Shown one piece after another: positions 11,592-21,380 of a stretch of 42,855 nucleotides of DNA (position 1 is the first letter of the stretch; the number at the start of each line of letters is the position of its first letter). The translations under genes and the position numbers were made by a program. Under the pieces are notes generated by a model that was given only the letters and a program-made list of their open reading frames with translations, did not search any database and was not told where the DNA came from. The DNA is from Dicyema japonicum (taxonomy: Eukaryota; Dicyemida; Rhombozoa; Dicyemidae). The DNA lies in NCBI GenBank assembly GCA_011109175.1, contig RDEW01000044.1, positions 9,402-52,256 on the forward strand. The letters are read 5' to 3'.

Positions 11592-12390
11592 ATGGGTTCA
11601 AGATTGGTAGATGGATGGAGACATTCCAGAAAGCTCGGCTCCCTCCTCGGGGATGGTGAGGACATATCCCAGAGGAAAGTACTATCGACGGTCGCACTGA
11701 ACAGGATAAAGACGGATTGGTTGGCTGACAGACAAGTAACGATCGCGCTTCGTTTGCGCATCTATAATGCTTTCGTGAAACCGGTCCTGCTATGTATCTC
11801 TTCCTGCTGGGGAATCTCGGTCTCAGAAGCCAAAAATCTTAACTCCTTCCACCGAAGGCAATTACGAATACTTTGTGGGCTACAATGGGCGACACGGATC
11901 AATAATGAGGCACTGTACCGAAAGTGCTCAACGCGACCTGTGATNATATATCTCTTCCTGCTGGGGAATCTCGGTCTCAGAAGCCAAAAATCTTAACTCC
12001 TTCCACCGAAGGCAATTACAAATACTGTGTGGGTTACAATGGCCGACACGGATCAACAATGAGGCACTGTACCGAAAGTGCTCAACGCGACCTGTGACAT
12101 GAGATGTGGTAGAGGCCCGATGGAGAATGTTTGGACACGTCCTACGGATGGGTCCCACATCACCTGCAAATTTGGCTATGGAGGAATATTTCGCTGCAAG
12201 TGGAAGTAAATATCGTAGACGCCCGTGTACTACGCTACCGGGGGTGCTGGATGAGGATCTTAAGGAAATCAACCGGAGGCTCGTAATTGGGGAGGATCTG
12301 GATTCTATGAGAAGTTTGGCATGTAACAAGAGAGGATGGACGAGATTTATCGGTAAAATCGCTTTAAGTGCCGCACGTGTGGAAACATAA
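11592..12390 (+). mobile_element. Family D non-LTR retrotransposon, C-terminal half
   Basis: The plus strand encodes GSRLVDGWRHSRKLGSLLGD, then RLRIYNAFVKPVLL, FHRRQLRILCGLQW, WRMFGHVLRMG and RRPCTTLPGVLDEDL. These are the post-RT C-terminal motifs of an RTE-like polyprotein. A single N at 11945 separates two copies of about 150 bp, which breaks the frame artificially. Past the join, a stop codon before VVEARWRMFGH is also present. The RT core itself is absent, so this is a 5'-truncated dead copy. Confidence 0.8.
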
Positions 12391-12566
12391 CAATTATGTT
12401 TCTAGGATAGTTGCCTATAATAATAATCAATACACAGTAATGTCTTGATTAAAGTGCATGAAAAAAATTCTAATGGGTCGATTATTCCTTGAAAAAAACC
12501 TATCATTTTGAATTTCAACTATCTTAATAGCGTGAAGAGTATTAACAGACAAAAAAGAACTTCAAC

Positions 12567-12605
12567 CAATTAGCCACATAGCACCACATGCCATACTTTA
12601 TTTTT
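12567..12605. repeat. Dispersed motif (CCAATTAGCCACATAGCACC)
   Basis: This motif also occurs at about 6416 and, as part of a palindrome, at about 18515. Its positions beside transposon remnants suggest the terminal sequence of a non-autonomous DNA element. Confidence 0.4.
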
Positions 12606-12624
12606 TTAAATTTATTACATACAG

Positions 12625-13120
12625 AAGAAGCGCCGGAAGGGGAACACGTCATGCTGCTCTGAATGATGTGATCGTCAGAGCTCTGACGGCTTCAGGCTTC
12701 CCAGCACAGTTTGAACCGATGGGTCTTGATCGAGGAGATTGGAAGAGACCTGACGGGATGACCCTTTTCCCCTTCACGTCTGGAAGATCTTTGGTCTGGG
12801 ACGCAACTTGCATAGACACGTTCTCAAGCACGAACATTTTTAAATCGGTTCAGACACCTGGAGCAGCTGCTTCGACTGCGGAAAACCTAAAAATCAAGAA
12901 ATATTCTTGCCTCGGGGATCGCTACCGATTTACTCCTGTTGCGACCGAATCATCGGGAGCCGTTGGTCCAATGACGGCTGAATTCTTGCAAGAACTCGGA
13001 GGATTGCTTGCCAGAAAGAAAAGGGATCAACGAGAAGGGTTATGGCTAAGACAAAAGATTGGAATAGCCATACTCCGAGGGAACTCGTTCGCAATCCACG
13101 CAGCAGGCTTCCTCAACTGA
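12625..13120 (+). mobile_element. Family B retroelement, KRPDG C-terminal domain
   Basis: The frame from 12668 (150 codons) encodes the C-terminal domain of a non-LTR-like retroelement family common in corals and other invertebrates. Its hallmark order is DRGDWKRPDGMTLFPF, then SLVWDATCIDTFSSTN, then AENLKIKKYSCL. The RPD...D spacing resembles the PD-(D/E)xK restriction-like endonucleases of early-branching non-LTR elements; that functional reading is my inference. The sequence upstream is lost. A stretch of this copy (12790-12930) is nearly identical to 41935-42066, which lies inside another element. Confidence 0.75.
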
Positions 13121-13231
13121 CATTTGTTTAATTGTTAAAAAAAATTTTTGTTAAAAAAAAAAATTATTACATGTAAATCAAAAAATATTAAAAATTATAT
13201 TTTAGAAATATTAAAACTAGGGCAAAATCCT

Positions 13232-13395
13232 GATGATTCAAGTTGTGATGCCTCCGGGATGAAATCTTACCGTGTGCATTCCGACTGAAGGTTCCACACA
13301 TCTATGAAGCTTTGGGTATGCCTAGTAACACCTTCATCAGTTAATGATCACTGTGGAACCGAACCGTCTGTATTTGACCCAAACGCTAGAAAAAA
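13232..13395 (+). mobile_element. SINE body/tail copy
   Basis: AAGGTTCCACACATCTATGA and the following block, through CACCTTCATCAGTTAATG to GTGGAACCGAACC, match the body of the tRNA-derived SINE at 35.5 kb base for base over much of their length. The tRNA-like head is degraded or missing here. Confidence 0.65.
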
Positions 13396-13940
13396 TAAAA
13401 TTTGAATTTTTAAATAAATTTAATCTTCAAAATGTATACGTAACCATCGTTAATGTTCAATTTCCGGGGTCGTGTCCGACATATTAACCTAACTTAAACT
13501 AATTTTAGCCTTTTTAAATATAATAAAATTCTGATTTGTCTGATTTCAGTTAATTGAATTGACAGATTTAAGCATAAGACCTTTGAAAACCGTTTTGACA
13601 GATATTAGTTCCTCATTCTAACTTAGCAGAACTTATCTATCACTTAGGCTTAAAGGTATATCTCAATTCCTCACTTGCGGTATAAGAAGTCTAATTAATT
13701 CGTTTAATGCTAATAAATGCGATCCTTTTTGGATGAGTCATAGATATTTAGTTTCTTATCCACAAGAAACCCAACTTTTCAGGAAGTAAAAAAATGTTAC
13801 AATTTTAACTTATTTGAGTATGATTGACTCCCGAATTGATATGAAGACTAGATAATCTTATCTTTTCATCAAACAGTGATCGTATTAGAGGTCATCTAAG
13901 ACACTTATTTACCACAAAAAGGCATGTCGTTTAGTTTACT
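13396..13940. other. AT-rich intergenic DNA
   Basis: I see no gene, RNA or element here. It is the 3' flank of the small minus-strand gene that ends at 13941. Confidence 0.45.
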
Positions 13941-14301
13941 CTAAAATCCGTGCGATAATGCTAGGTGTGTGATTCCATATAACTCTTGACGTTCATTAGC
14001 TAGCAATAGAGAATTTAACTCGTGTAAACGTATGGTCACTTCTGATAGTAATTTCACATTTTGATCTCTGTGATGAGAACTTGAGAGAACGTGCTCAACA
14101 TGTTTTACCAAATCTGTGATAAATTGTTCAATAACAAGCAAAAAATGTACTTAAACGACCGACAACTAACACGTGGTTACAATTATGAGTAAATAAAATT
14201 CCATTAATGGGTATTTGATGAAATCGGAGGTTTGGTAATTGGATCGAAGATACGTGTAGTAAGGACTCTAGAGAGTACGGAAATAGCTACACAATTAACA
14301 T
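13941..14301 (-). CDS. Unrecognised small protein with two mini-introns
   Basis: I do not recognise this protein. A consistent model has exons 14301-14293, 14267-14171 and 14149-13941, with GT-AG introns of 25 nt (14268-14292) and 21 nt (14150-14170). The second intron removes two in-frame stops. The spliced frame gives 104 residues. A hydrophobic stretch, FYLLIIVTTLHFLLVIEQF, could be a membrane segment. It is followed by an amphipathic region including VKHVEHVL and RLHELNSLLLANERQELYG that looks helical. The first exon of only 9 nt is the weakest part. The gene starts about 70 nt after the stop codon of the PSMB2-like gene on the same strand, so the two could share a transcript. Confidence 0.5.
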
Positions 14302-14373
14302 CAGGAACCACGTGAGTGTTCTTAATTTACGAAATTGTCATTTCCTACCAAAAAACAACCATTAAATTATATA

Positions 14374-15086
14374 TCAGTTTAAAATCATATTTGCAATGTC
14401 GGAAATAAAGTTCCCCTTTTGAATTATCTGATTGAGGTACCAAACTGAATAAGTATGATGACTACTTGTATACTTTCCCAAGTTCGTCAAAGGCTCCGCA
14501 TTGTAGAAGACATTGGAAGCTACCCGGATAGCATCATTAGTATCCGCCGGTCTGTCACTTCTTAGTCTACAGTGATGGAGTACATTTACAAGCGAATTAA
14601 ATCCCTCACCAACAGCTTTGCGCTAGATCCAATGCAAAAGACGTCGTTAGCGTAAACATTGGCTGTGACGTCAAAGCACATCAAACTAATAGAATTCGAC
14701 TCGACTCCGAGAATTAGCAACTCCTAAAGTACGCAATTCCCCCAAACTGTGTCAAATTTTCGTCCTTTCATATATTTTTGAAGTTGGGGTACGAAATGTC
14801 TCATCGGAATACAAATCCGATATTGTTGAAAATATTGGCTATTTTTTTAGTAAAAAAAAAACTTCGCGTAATATACGGATGCGTTGTGTAAGTCCAGAAC
14901 TTCCCATTCCACACCAAACATTCCAACGGCGAGAGACTTTGTTATTTGAAATATCCTGATGCAAGGATCATCGCTATCTGAATGTAATAAAATGTCACAT
15001 TGAGGAGTATCGTTATCACCTGCAGAGTCGGAGGCAATTATTGCACAGTTTGAGTATTTAAATGCAATAATCACGTTACTCGGCAT
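14374..15086 (-). CDS. PSMB2: Second proteasome subunit beta type-2 (beta 4)-like gene, six exons
   Basis: This is a paralogue of the gene at 3994-4726. Exons are 15086-14999, 14977-14863, 14838-14748, 14723-14590, 14566-14463 and 14444-14374. Introns are 21, 24, 24, 23 and 18 nt, all GT-AG. The spliced protein has 200 residues. Exon lengths are 88, 115, 91, 134, 104 and 71 nt, against 88, 115, 94, 137, 104 and 77 in the other copy. All five intron positions are therefore shared. The N-terminus VIIAFKYSNCAIIASDSAGD and the CIRIFQITKSLAVGMFGVEW block match the PSMB2 fold. LQKYMKGRKFDT plus ELLILGVE spans the third intron and corresponds to the [22 protein letters not shown] region of the human protein. 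The two copies differ at most residues, so the duplication is old or one copy evolves fast. Confidence 0.87.
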
Positions 15087-15231
15087 TTTATTCTTATGTC
15101 ATTTATTAATTCTATCCTCACATTACGTGCTTGTCATAACAACTAATTTATTTTAATAAATTGTCATTTTATTTTATGCACTAACGAAAAGTCAAAGAGT
15201 CAATTATTTATTTTTTATATGAAAAAAAGAA

Positions 15232-15612
15232 GTTAATTAAGCTTCCCTTGTGCCGCGGATAAATTATTAAATAATTATAAAAGTGTCCAAGAAAGCTCTT
15301 ATCAATATGACAAAATGGAACTGCCAACCATACCTTTCATCTGGTACTACTTTTTCTTACTCCAATCAAACTGCTTGCATTGAACCGTTTGACCCTACTC
15401 TCTTAGCAGATCCTGATGAAGCTCTGAAACTGATCTCTCGAACGCGCTCGGACGTGACCAATCCTGTGAAGATTCCCAAAGGTGCGAGAACTGCTGTTAC
15501 CGAGGCTCTGATCTACACCATCAAGTTATTTTGGAGCACGTTATAGATTTCGCGTTTGTACGTCAAAAACAGTTACGAGTATGATACCCTGAATAATATT
15601 TTTCAATATAGA
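15232..15612 (+). other. Short element tail and unrecognised 79-codon frame
   Basis: A short tail, TTAATTAAGCTTCCCTTGTG at about 15236, resembles the 3' end of family D. It is followed by an open plus frame with a first ATG at 15307, ending at 15546. The frame includes LADPDEALKLISRTRSDV and has no family I recognise. It could be a small host exon or part of a retroelement. Confidence 0.3.
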
Positions 15613-17030
15613 GCAGTGTTTTTCAAAATAAAGAGCATTGTTTCTCCACAAAGGACCGCGGAACAATCTTTAGTGATTTATATTAGTCAACTTTTATATT
15701 ATATTTTTTTAAATTGTTTGAATTGAATTTAAAAAAAAGTGCTCAAATTTATCCTTGAGGAATTTCCTGTTTAAATAATTCAACAAATAAAAAATATGGA
15801 TTCACTCTGATATCTTCAGAAGGTAAATTAAAACCACAGTGTGTTTTCTGTTCGGTGCACAAGTAATGTTTAGTTGCCGTTCCGGATTTCAAAATTTAGT
15901 CAAGGAAAAGTCCCCAAATGCTATTGGTATACATTGTATGATCCACCGTCATGCATTAATTAAGAAGACCACGACTGAGAATTTGAAAAATGTCATGAAT
16001 GATATAATGATTAAACGGTGAACTATATTATAGCCAAAGCACTCAATTCTCGTCTATTTGCTTGGTTATGCAAAAAAAATGACTCTGAATTTGAGACTTT
16101 TGCTGAATTCGCATGTATATGGCATTCATAAAAAAAATTATTGAAGAGAGCATTTATACTACGAAAAGAAATACATGAATTTCTTAAAGACATCAAAATT
16201 TTCTAATAGTCGTTTTCTGACTTTATTGGCATTTTGGTCGATATATTTGAATCTGTTAAGAAATTATACAAAAAGTTGATAGCAAAAATTAACAAACTTG
16301 TCATCATATCCAAAAATAACCGAAATGGAGCTATTTGCGAAAGAGATTCACTAAACAATACATTGCGGACAAAACACCTTTAAGGGGATTTAAACAAAAT
16401 ATTTTTCATCATCCAACGAACACTGATTAGAGAAGTTTTTCCTTCATGCGTATTATGTAATTTTTCATCAGCTTGGAAAACTTTCGATCTCCAAAATCAT
16501 GTAACGGCAAATACACCCAATGAGCTATTTCAGATAGATTTGATCGATTTATAAGGGTAATAATTTTTTATGATTTCAGATTAAAAAATCAACACGTAGA
16601 CATTGAGTCTTCAACAGGAAGATAAGGATTAATAAAATAAGGTCCATTCACGATCAATTACAAAATATATTATTGATTTTTTCCAGAAATATTATTTTTT
16701 GATTTACATAACAGTTTCTTCGACGTGATCCGTATAATCAGTTACCAGAATGGATCTTCACTCTGACCATGGAGGAATAATTCAAAAAATATAATACAAA
16801 CAAAAAACTCCAAAAAGTGTGCCTTCAATTTGTTTCACTCAAAACTTTCTTCTTGTGCTCCTGTCAGCTCTTGATCAAGATGATTCTCCAACTCCCAACA
16901 AAATCGTCATAGAAGAGTTATACGGACCATCTGAAAGTCAAGATACCCGAGCAAAGGGATGGCAATCATTGCAGAATATCCGTGTGATCGATACATTGCT
17001 GATCTTATGTATCTGAGAAGACATTCCAGA
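15613..17030 (+). mobile_element. hAT (ZBED-like) and integrase-like transposon remnants
   Basis: The left part starts with CAGTGTTTTTCAAAATAAAG, a hAT-like terminal repeat. It then encodes FSCRSGFQNLVKEKSPNAIG and IHCMIHRHALIKK, then IAKALNSRLFAWLCKKNDSE in another frame. These match the conserved CRSGFQ...IHC.IHR.AL block of ZBED5/FAM200/SCAND3-like proteins. Further on, TANTPNELFQIDLIDL (about 16510-16555) matches the start of a DDE integrase core, and LHSDHGGIIQK (about 16753) matches its second Asp motif. Multiple stops and frame changes show that all of this is decayed. It may be one SCAND3-like element or two overlapping insertions. The frame at 16819-17016 is unrecognised. Confidence 0.6.
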
Positions 17031-17254
17031 TTGAATATACGATATTCTTGGGTAATAGTTCTTCATTAACGATTGATCTTAGTATTTTGTACATTAATTG
17101 GCAGAGAATCGTAGTTTGCTCATATTGGAAAGGATCGTTTATTCAGACATCTAATAAGACCCCAATAACATAATTAAGATAATCATCGTAGAATATCCAT
17201 GTGATAGACATCGCTGATCTGATGAATCAGGTTCATATGAGTACTTNAATTAAT

Positions 17255-18012
17255 CACTGTTAAAATCCATTTGAATTCATTATTGTCCGAAGCATATCTT
17301 TTAAGATCGATACAATCAGCCATAAATCGTTCATAATTTTTAGAGACAGTGGCATTTTGATTTCTTCAGATGTTTTTAGAGAATAAAAACTTGTGGAATC
17401 GTAATTTGATATAACTCTGCGAATAACATGATGTTTTGTTTCAACATATTTATCTGATATAAGTTTTGTCAATTTGCTAAAACCAAGATTGCCGCTATTG
17501 TGTTCTTGGGATAAAATAATGAATTCTATCCTTTTGAAAAGCACAAACGACTGTCCTTAGAGATCCATCTTTTTTAATCAAAAATAAGTGATCATTTATC
17601 AATAAAAGACTTTGACATTATCTTCTAAGTGTTTTTTTAGGATGATCAGACATTCCAATAGGATATACTTTCTCTTTCAAATAACAAATAATTATATTCA
17701 GTTCTTGTGACAATAATTAATGTGAACAATGATGTTGCAAATAGTTAGACACAAGTTTCTCAATATTTGGGTTCATGTTTGTGAACCTAATTCGTAGATA
17801 TCCTCTTTAAACAATTTTCAAGCGGTTTCTCATTTTGGTAATTGATACGATACTGAAGCCTCTCTCGTATTGTTGCGAAATCGACTTAATATTCTGGGAA
17901 GTTTGGTGCATTACTGTTTTCAGTACTTCAATAATTAATGATATTATCAGTTCCTCCCCAATTGTGTGGGGTTTCCCCAACTAGGCGATAAGTAAAGCAA
18001 TGTTATATGATG
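17255..18012 (-). mobile_element. hAT/integrase-like transposon remnant, minus strand
   Basis: Reading the minus strand, GKPHTIGEELIISLIIEVL near 17.9 kb is the ZBED/SCAND3 KPHTIGE motif. At 17260-17544 the 94-codon frame contains EHNSGNLGFSKLTKLISDKY, which resembles the zinc-binding H2C2-like region before an integrase core. An adjacent frame reads RFMADCIDLKRYASDNNEFK followed by WILTVIN, the start of a KRBA2/SCAND3-type integrase core. The single N at 17247 interrupts it. Stops are numerous. The order matches the plus-strand remnant at 15.6-16.8 kb, so both probably derive from one family. Confidence 0.55.
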
Positions 18013-18099
18013 CAACAACGCAATCATCACTACGTATATTATTACTGGAGAATATTTTCTCCAGGCTCCGTTGATTTGAAATTCTATTATATTAATTAG

Positions 18100-18410
18100 A
18101 TGATTTTGCAGTAACGTTGCATATAATTAGATCGTAGGAGAGTTTGTTTGTAAAACACAGATTGGCGTTCTTTTGGCATGTTGTCCGCTCTGATTCCCTG
18201 GAAAGAACCATTATGTTGAGCAATATTACTGGGAAGAGAAGACCTAGTTTACTGAGGCCTCGGTGGCTATCCACGGTAGAAGACGTCACGGGAATGCCTA
18301 TATCAAGGCTACTCCAAATAGCAACGGATCGGGGAGAGTGGAGGAAACTCGTTCATGAGATCTCCAAGGGTCGGACACGACTTAATTGGACAACATAACA
18401 TATAAAAATT
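18100..18410 (+). mobile_element. Family C (RTE/CFDP2-like) fragment with inverted 5' segment
   Basis: From 18147 the plus strand encodes KHRLAFFWHVVRSDSLERTI, then SNITGKRRP and GEWRKLVHEISKGRTRLN. This is the C-terminus of CFDP2-like RTE polyproteins (GHVVRSDSLERTIML, VHEVTKGRTRL). Immediately upstream, 18100-18147 carries the reverse complement of the 5' end of the same element: the minus strand reads LSYDLI, as in the copy at 29650. An antisense 5' segment abutting a sense 3' segment is the structure produced by twin priming in LINE insertion. Confidence 0.75.
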
Positions 18411-18510
18411 AAATGATTGATATAAATTTTACGAATAATTTATTATCGCAATGAGATTGGTCTGTATGAACTGGGATCTTCTTTTGGTTTTCCGGCCTTA
18501 TGAATAGGAG

Positions 18511-18560
18511 AGTTTGTTAATTAGCCACGTGGCGCCATGTGGTGCTGCGTGGTTAATCGG
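18511..18560. repeat. Imperfect palindrome with dispersed motif
   Basis: TTAATTAGCCACGTGGCGCC followed by ATGTGGTGCTGCGTGGTTAA is a near-perfect palindrome. Its left half matches the motifs at 6416 and 12567. It may mark the fused ends of a small DNA element. Confidence 0.5.
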
Positions 18561-18599
18561 GTTGAAATTTTCCGCTTGCTTGTCTCTTTCTTTTCTCTC

Positions 18600-18845
18600 T
18601 TCCTATTAGAGTGGCATCATGTGATCCACCTGTCTAGGTGACGCCCAGTGCCAGGCCGGCACGAAAAAGGATCATTTGCTTTTCCTCACTCCACTGGAAG
18701 GGTTTCCACAACTGCATGTAATGGACGTCTTACCCTTTATGTTGATTCCGGATGGACTCTGTTTCTGTAGAAGTGGAAACTGGATACACTTAATTAGTTG
18801 TTTACTTTAACTTATTTTTTGGTGTATCCGGGGTTAATTAATAAA
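18600..18845 (+). mobile_element. 3' tail of family E element
   Basis: The block from CACTCCACTGGAAGGGTTTC through GACGTCTTACCCTTTATGTT to GTGTATCCGGGGTTAAT is the same sequence, in opposite orientation, as the 3' end of the large family E element (37.53-37.70 kb). It ends in a short TAA-rich tail. It is a strongly 5'-truncated insertion. Confidence 0.75.
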
Positions 18846-18849
18846 TAAA

Positions 18850-19145
18850 TTAATTGGAGTGATGAGCGAGTTCTTCCATATTTGGGAGATAGAGTTCCAG
18901 TTAACAAACAGGTTAAAAATTTCCGTTATGTAGATAATTGCGTATTTGCTTAGGTATTTTAGGTGAAATGAAGATACTTTGTCTGGGTCGCAGGCCCGTA
19001 AGTTTTTTAATCCGACGATAACCTCTGAAACCTGCTTATCTGAGAATAGTTCTTGGTAAGGTTCATTTTTCGGTTTTCGGGCACGTACTTTGATATCCAG
19101 TTGTTTAGAGAATTTCTTGAAGCTGATCGCAGCGTAATGTTTCAT
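18850..19145 (-). mobile_element. Family E reverse transcriptase N-terminal fragment
   Basis: The frame starting at 19145 encodes MKHYAAISFKKFSKQL and LFSDKQVSEVIVGLKNLRAC, then IWKNSLITPI. This is the region just before the RT palm in Jockey/CR1-like elements, and it parallels the copy at 41.36-41.7 kb (MKHYVAISHKNFSREH). It stops where the plus-strand tail of another family E copy begins, so two family E pieces lie side by side in opposite orientation. Confidence 0.7.
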
Positions 19146-19571
19146 AAGTAGATTAGGGCGTATATGACAAATATTTTAGGAGAGGAGTTACAGGTTCCAT
19201 TCGCATCTTCCAACTCTGATTTACTTTGTTTTAATGTTTTCCAAAAATGATGAGATGAACTTTACCCGTCAAGGCGATTGATTAGAACAGCATGAGAAGC
19301 AGCGTCCACGAAAAGCATTCGAATACTTGTGCCAATAATTTTTTTCCAATTTGTATTAAAATTGTCTAATTAATAGGGAGAATAGGTTTTTTCTTAGAAA
19401 ATATTTAAAAATGCGCCAATAAGCGAGGATGACTATATAACAAATCCAGATGAGTCTGATAGTGATCTTGACCGTTCTTGACACTAAATGGAGTCCAATA
19501 ATAAAGGTAATAATGGTTGGACCTAAGAAGAGAATATTGAGTTATAAAATAATTACTTTTACTTATTTTTT
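19146..19571. other. No gene seen
   Basis: This AT-rich flank runs up to the scaffold gap. I found no recognisable feature. Confidence 0.4.
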
Positions 19572-19655
19572 NNNNNNNNNNNNNNNNNNNNNNNNNNNNN
19601 NNNNNNNNNNNNNNNNNNNNNNNNNNNNNNNNNNNNNNNNNNNNNNNNNNNNNNN
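19572..19655. other. Scaffold gap of 84 N
   Basis: All bases are N. The reading frames that cross it carry no information over this stretch. Confidence 0.99.
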
Positions 19656-20147
19656 GGCATACAGTGTGTCTACCGCGCTCCCGACAATGTTGGACGGGCA
19701 AAGCGTGTCGACACAAGTAGCGTCCCAGACCAAAGGTTTCCCCTCTTCAAATGGAAAAATTGTGATCCCGTAGGGACGTTTTCCGTCTCCTCTGTCCAGG
19801 ACAACAGGTTCTAGTATGGCTGGGTATCCCGTAAACTCCAGGGCTCGCTTGACAATTTTGTTGATCGCCTTGTGTTTTGGGAATCGTCCTGCACTTCTTC
19901 GACAAGAGAGGGCATGGTGTCTATAACAATAGACGGTGGCGCCACATTGGCATTTGTGAGTCCGGCAAATCTCCAGTCCAAGTCTGGTGAAGATGCCGAT
20001 GCAGACATATCGTCGTCAAGGTGGGTCCCGACATTACCAACGGGGAGTGCATTGATCCATGCGCCACTCGACGTCTGTGTTGGTTTGATTGGTTCAGAAG
20101 CTTCTCATATTTATCCTCGTAGATGGTCCTGTAACGGTCTTATTGCT
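19656..20147 (-). mobile_element. Family B retroelement C-terminal domain, copy 1
   Basis: On the minus strand this encodes NALPVGNVGTHLDDDM, then (in a shifted frame) KIVKRALEFTGYPAILEPVV, DRGDGKRPYGITIFPF and KPLVWDATCVDTL. It is the same domain as at 12.6-13.1 kb, preceded by its degraded Cys/His-rich lead-in. In this copy the RPDG motif reads RPYG, replacing the Asp that would be catalytic if the domain is a PD-(D/E)xK nuclease. The stop-containing frame changes show decay. A near-identical copy follows at 20927. Confidence 0.75.
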
Positions 20148-20330
20148 CAGGCATCATCCCCTACCTGCGAAGACATAATGAGGTGGTTAAATGCATGTGC
20201 ACTTGTGTCGTCAATATGGAATTAAGAAGACTAAAAACAGACTCAGTGCAGTCTATTGTTGCAAACAAGTCTATAGAGATTCGAGTGGATCAACAGTAGA
20301 CACGAAGGTACAAAAATACACCTGAGAGAT
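20148..20330 (+). mobile_element. Family A retroelement fragment
   Basis: The plus strand encodes YLRRHNEVVKCMCTCV and then SIVANKSIEIRVD. This matches the segment after the zinc knuckle in the family A copies at 21.4 and 35.4 kb (YLRRHNEVVKCIYLHLC). It begins abruptly next to GCTCAGGCA at the end of the family B copy. Confidence 0.6.
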
Positions 20331-20925
20331 TAAAGTATGATCAAAAGAACTTATAGCTTTTAAATGGTCAGTAAGTTAAATGGAATAGTGTCCTCTCAAA
20401 AGAACGTCACACTATTTAATGAATACAACAATTTCCTTGGTCAAATTGGACAATTAAAACGCATTCAAAAACATAGAAAGATCATATTCTGTCATTATGA
20501 AGAGATACCCAAATAGTTGGGTTAATCAATCAGTCTTATGTACCTCATTCTACTCTTCTGTGAATATCTAAGGAAGACCCTATTGGATCTCTTTTTTTTG
20601 CTATTGAAAAAATAACAATTTTGTATCTGAGGATTCCGCTTTGATATCTTAAAAATTTGGCCTTGCGTTGAATAAAAATAAATATTAAATTATTAATTAT
20701 TTTTCTCAAGCCTTTTGTTAATTTTATTTGTTGTTAGGTTGTATTTTTTCCTTGGTTCTCTTATAAATAAAAGTGTAGATACAGTTATGTTTAACAAACG
20801 TTCCTATGCCTTCATCACACTGTTTCTACTGAATAAAAGTCCTCATATTTTTCTTTACGGGCAATGCTATATTATATTGATGATCTATTTAACCAGGTTC
20901 ATTTATAATTTTTTTTTCAACTATT
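20331..20925. other. AT-rich DNA, no gene seen
   Basis: Only one open frame longer than 60 codons occurs here (20715-20948). It is Phe/Ile/Leu-rich, as expected from AT-rich non-coding DNA, and crosses the N at 20926. Confidence 0.4.
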
Positions 20926-20926
20926 N

Positions 20927-21380
20927 CAAAGCGTGTCGACACAAGTAGCGTCCCAGACCAAAGGTTTCCCCTCTTCAAATGGAAAAATTGTGATCCCGTA
21001 GGGACGTTTTCCGTCTCCTCTGTCCAGGACAACAGGTTCTAGTATGGCTGGGTATCCCGTAAACTCCAGGGCTCGCTTGACAATTTTGTTGATCGCCTTG
21101 TGTTTTGGGAATCGTCCTGCACTTCTTCGACAAGAGAGGGCATGGTGTCTATAACAATAGACGGTGGCGCCACATTGGCATTTGTGAGTCCGGCAAATCT
21201 CCAGTCCAAGTCTGGTGAAGATGCCGCTGCAAACATATCGTCGTCAAGGTGGGTCCCGACACTACCAACGGGGAGTGCATTGATCCATGCGCCACTCGAC
21301 GTCTGTGTTGGTTTGATTGGTTCAGAAGCTTCTCATATTTATCCTCGTAGATGGTCCTGTAACGGTCTTATTGCTCAGGC
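20927..21380 (-). mobile_element. Family B retroelement C-terminal domain, copy 2
   Basis: Starting directly after the single N at 20926, this repeats the family B sequence of 19690-20150 with only a few substitutions. It ends at the same GCTCAGGCA junction. The near identity and the N suggest either a recent duplication or the same locus placed twice by the scaffolder. Confidence 0.75.

Noticed and set aside
11928-12329. 133-codon minus-strand frame
   Set aside because: It is the antisense shadow of the family D C-terminus, which carries the family motifs on the plus strand.
14974-14998. 25-nt version of the first intron in the minus PSMB2-like gene, matching the length in the paralogue
   Set aside because: It shifts the frame away from CIRIFQIT. 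The 21-nt version keeps the frame and gives a gap-free alignment.
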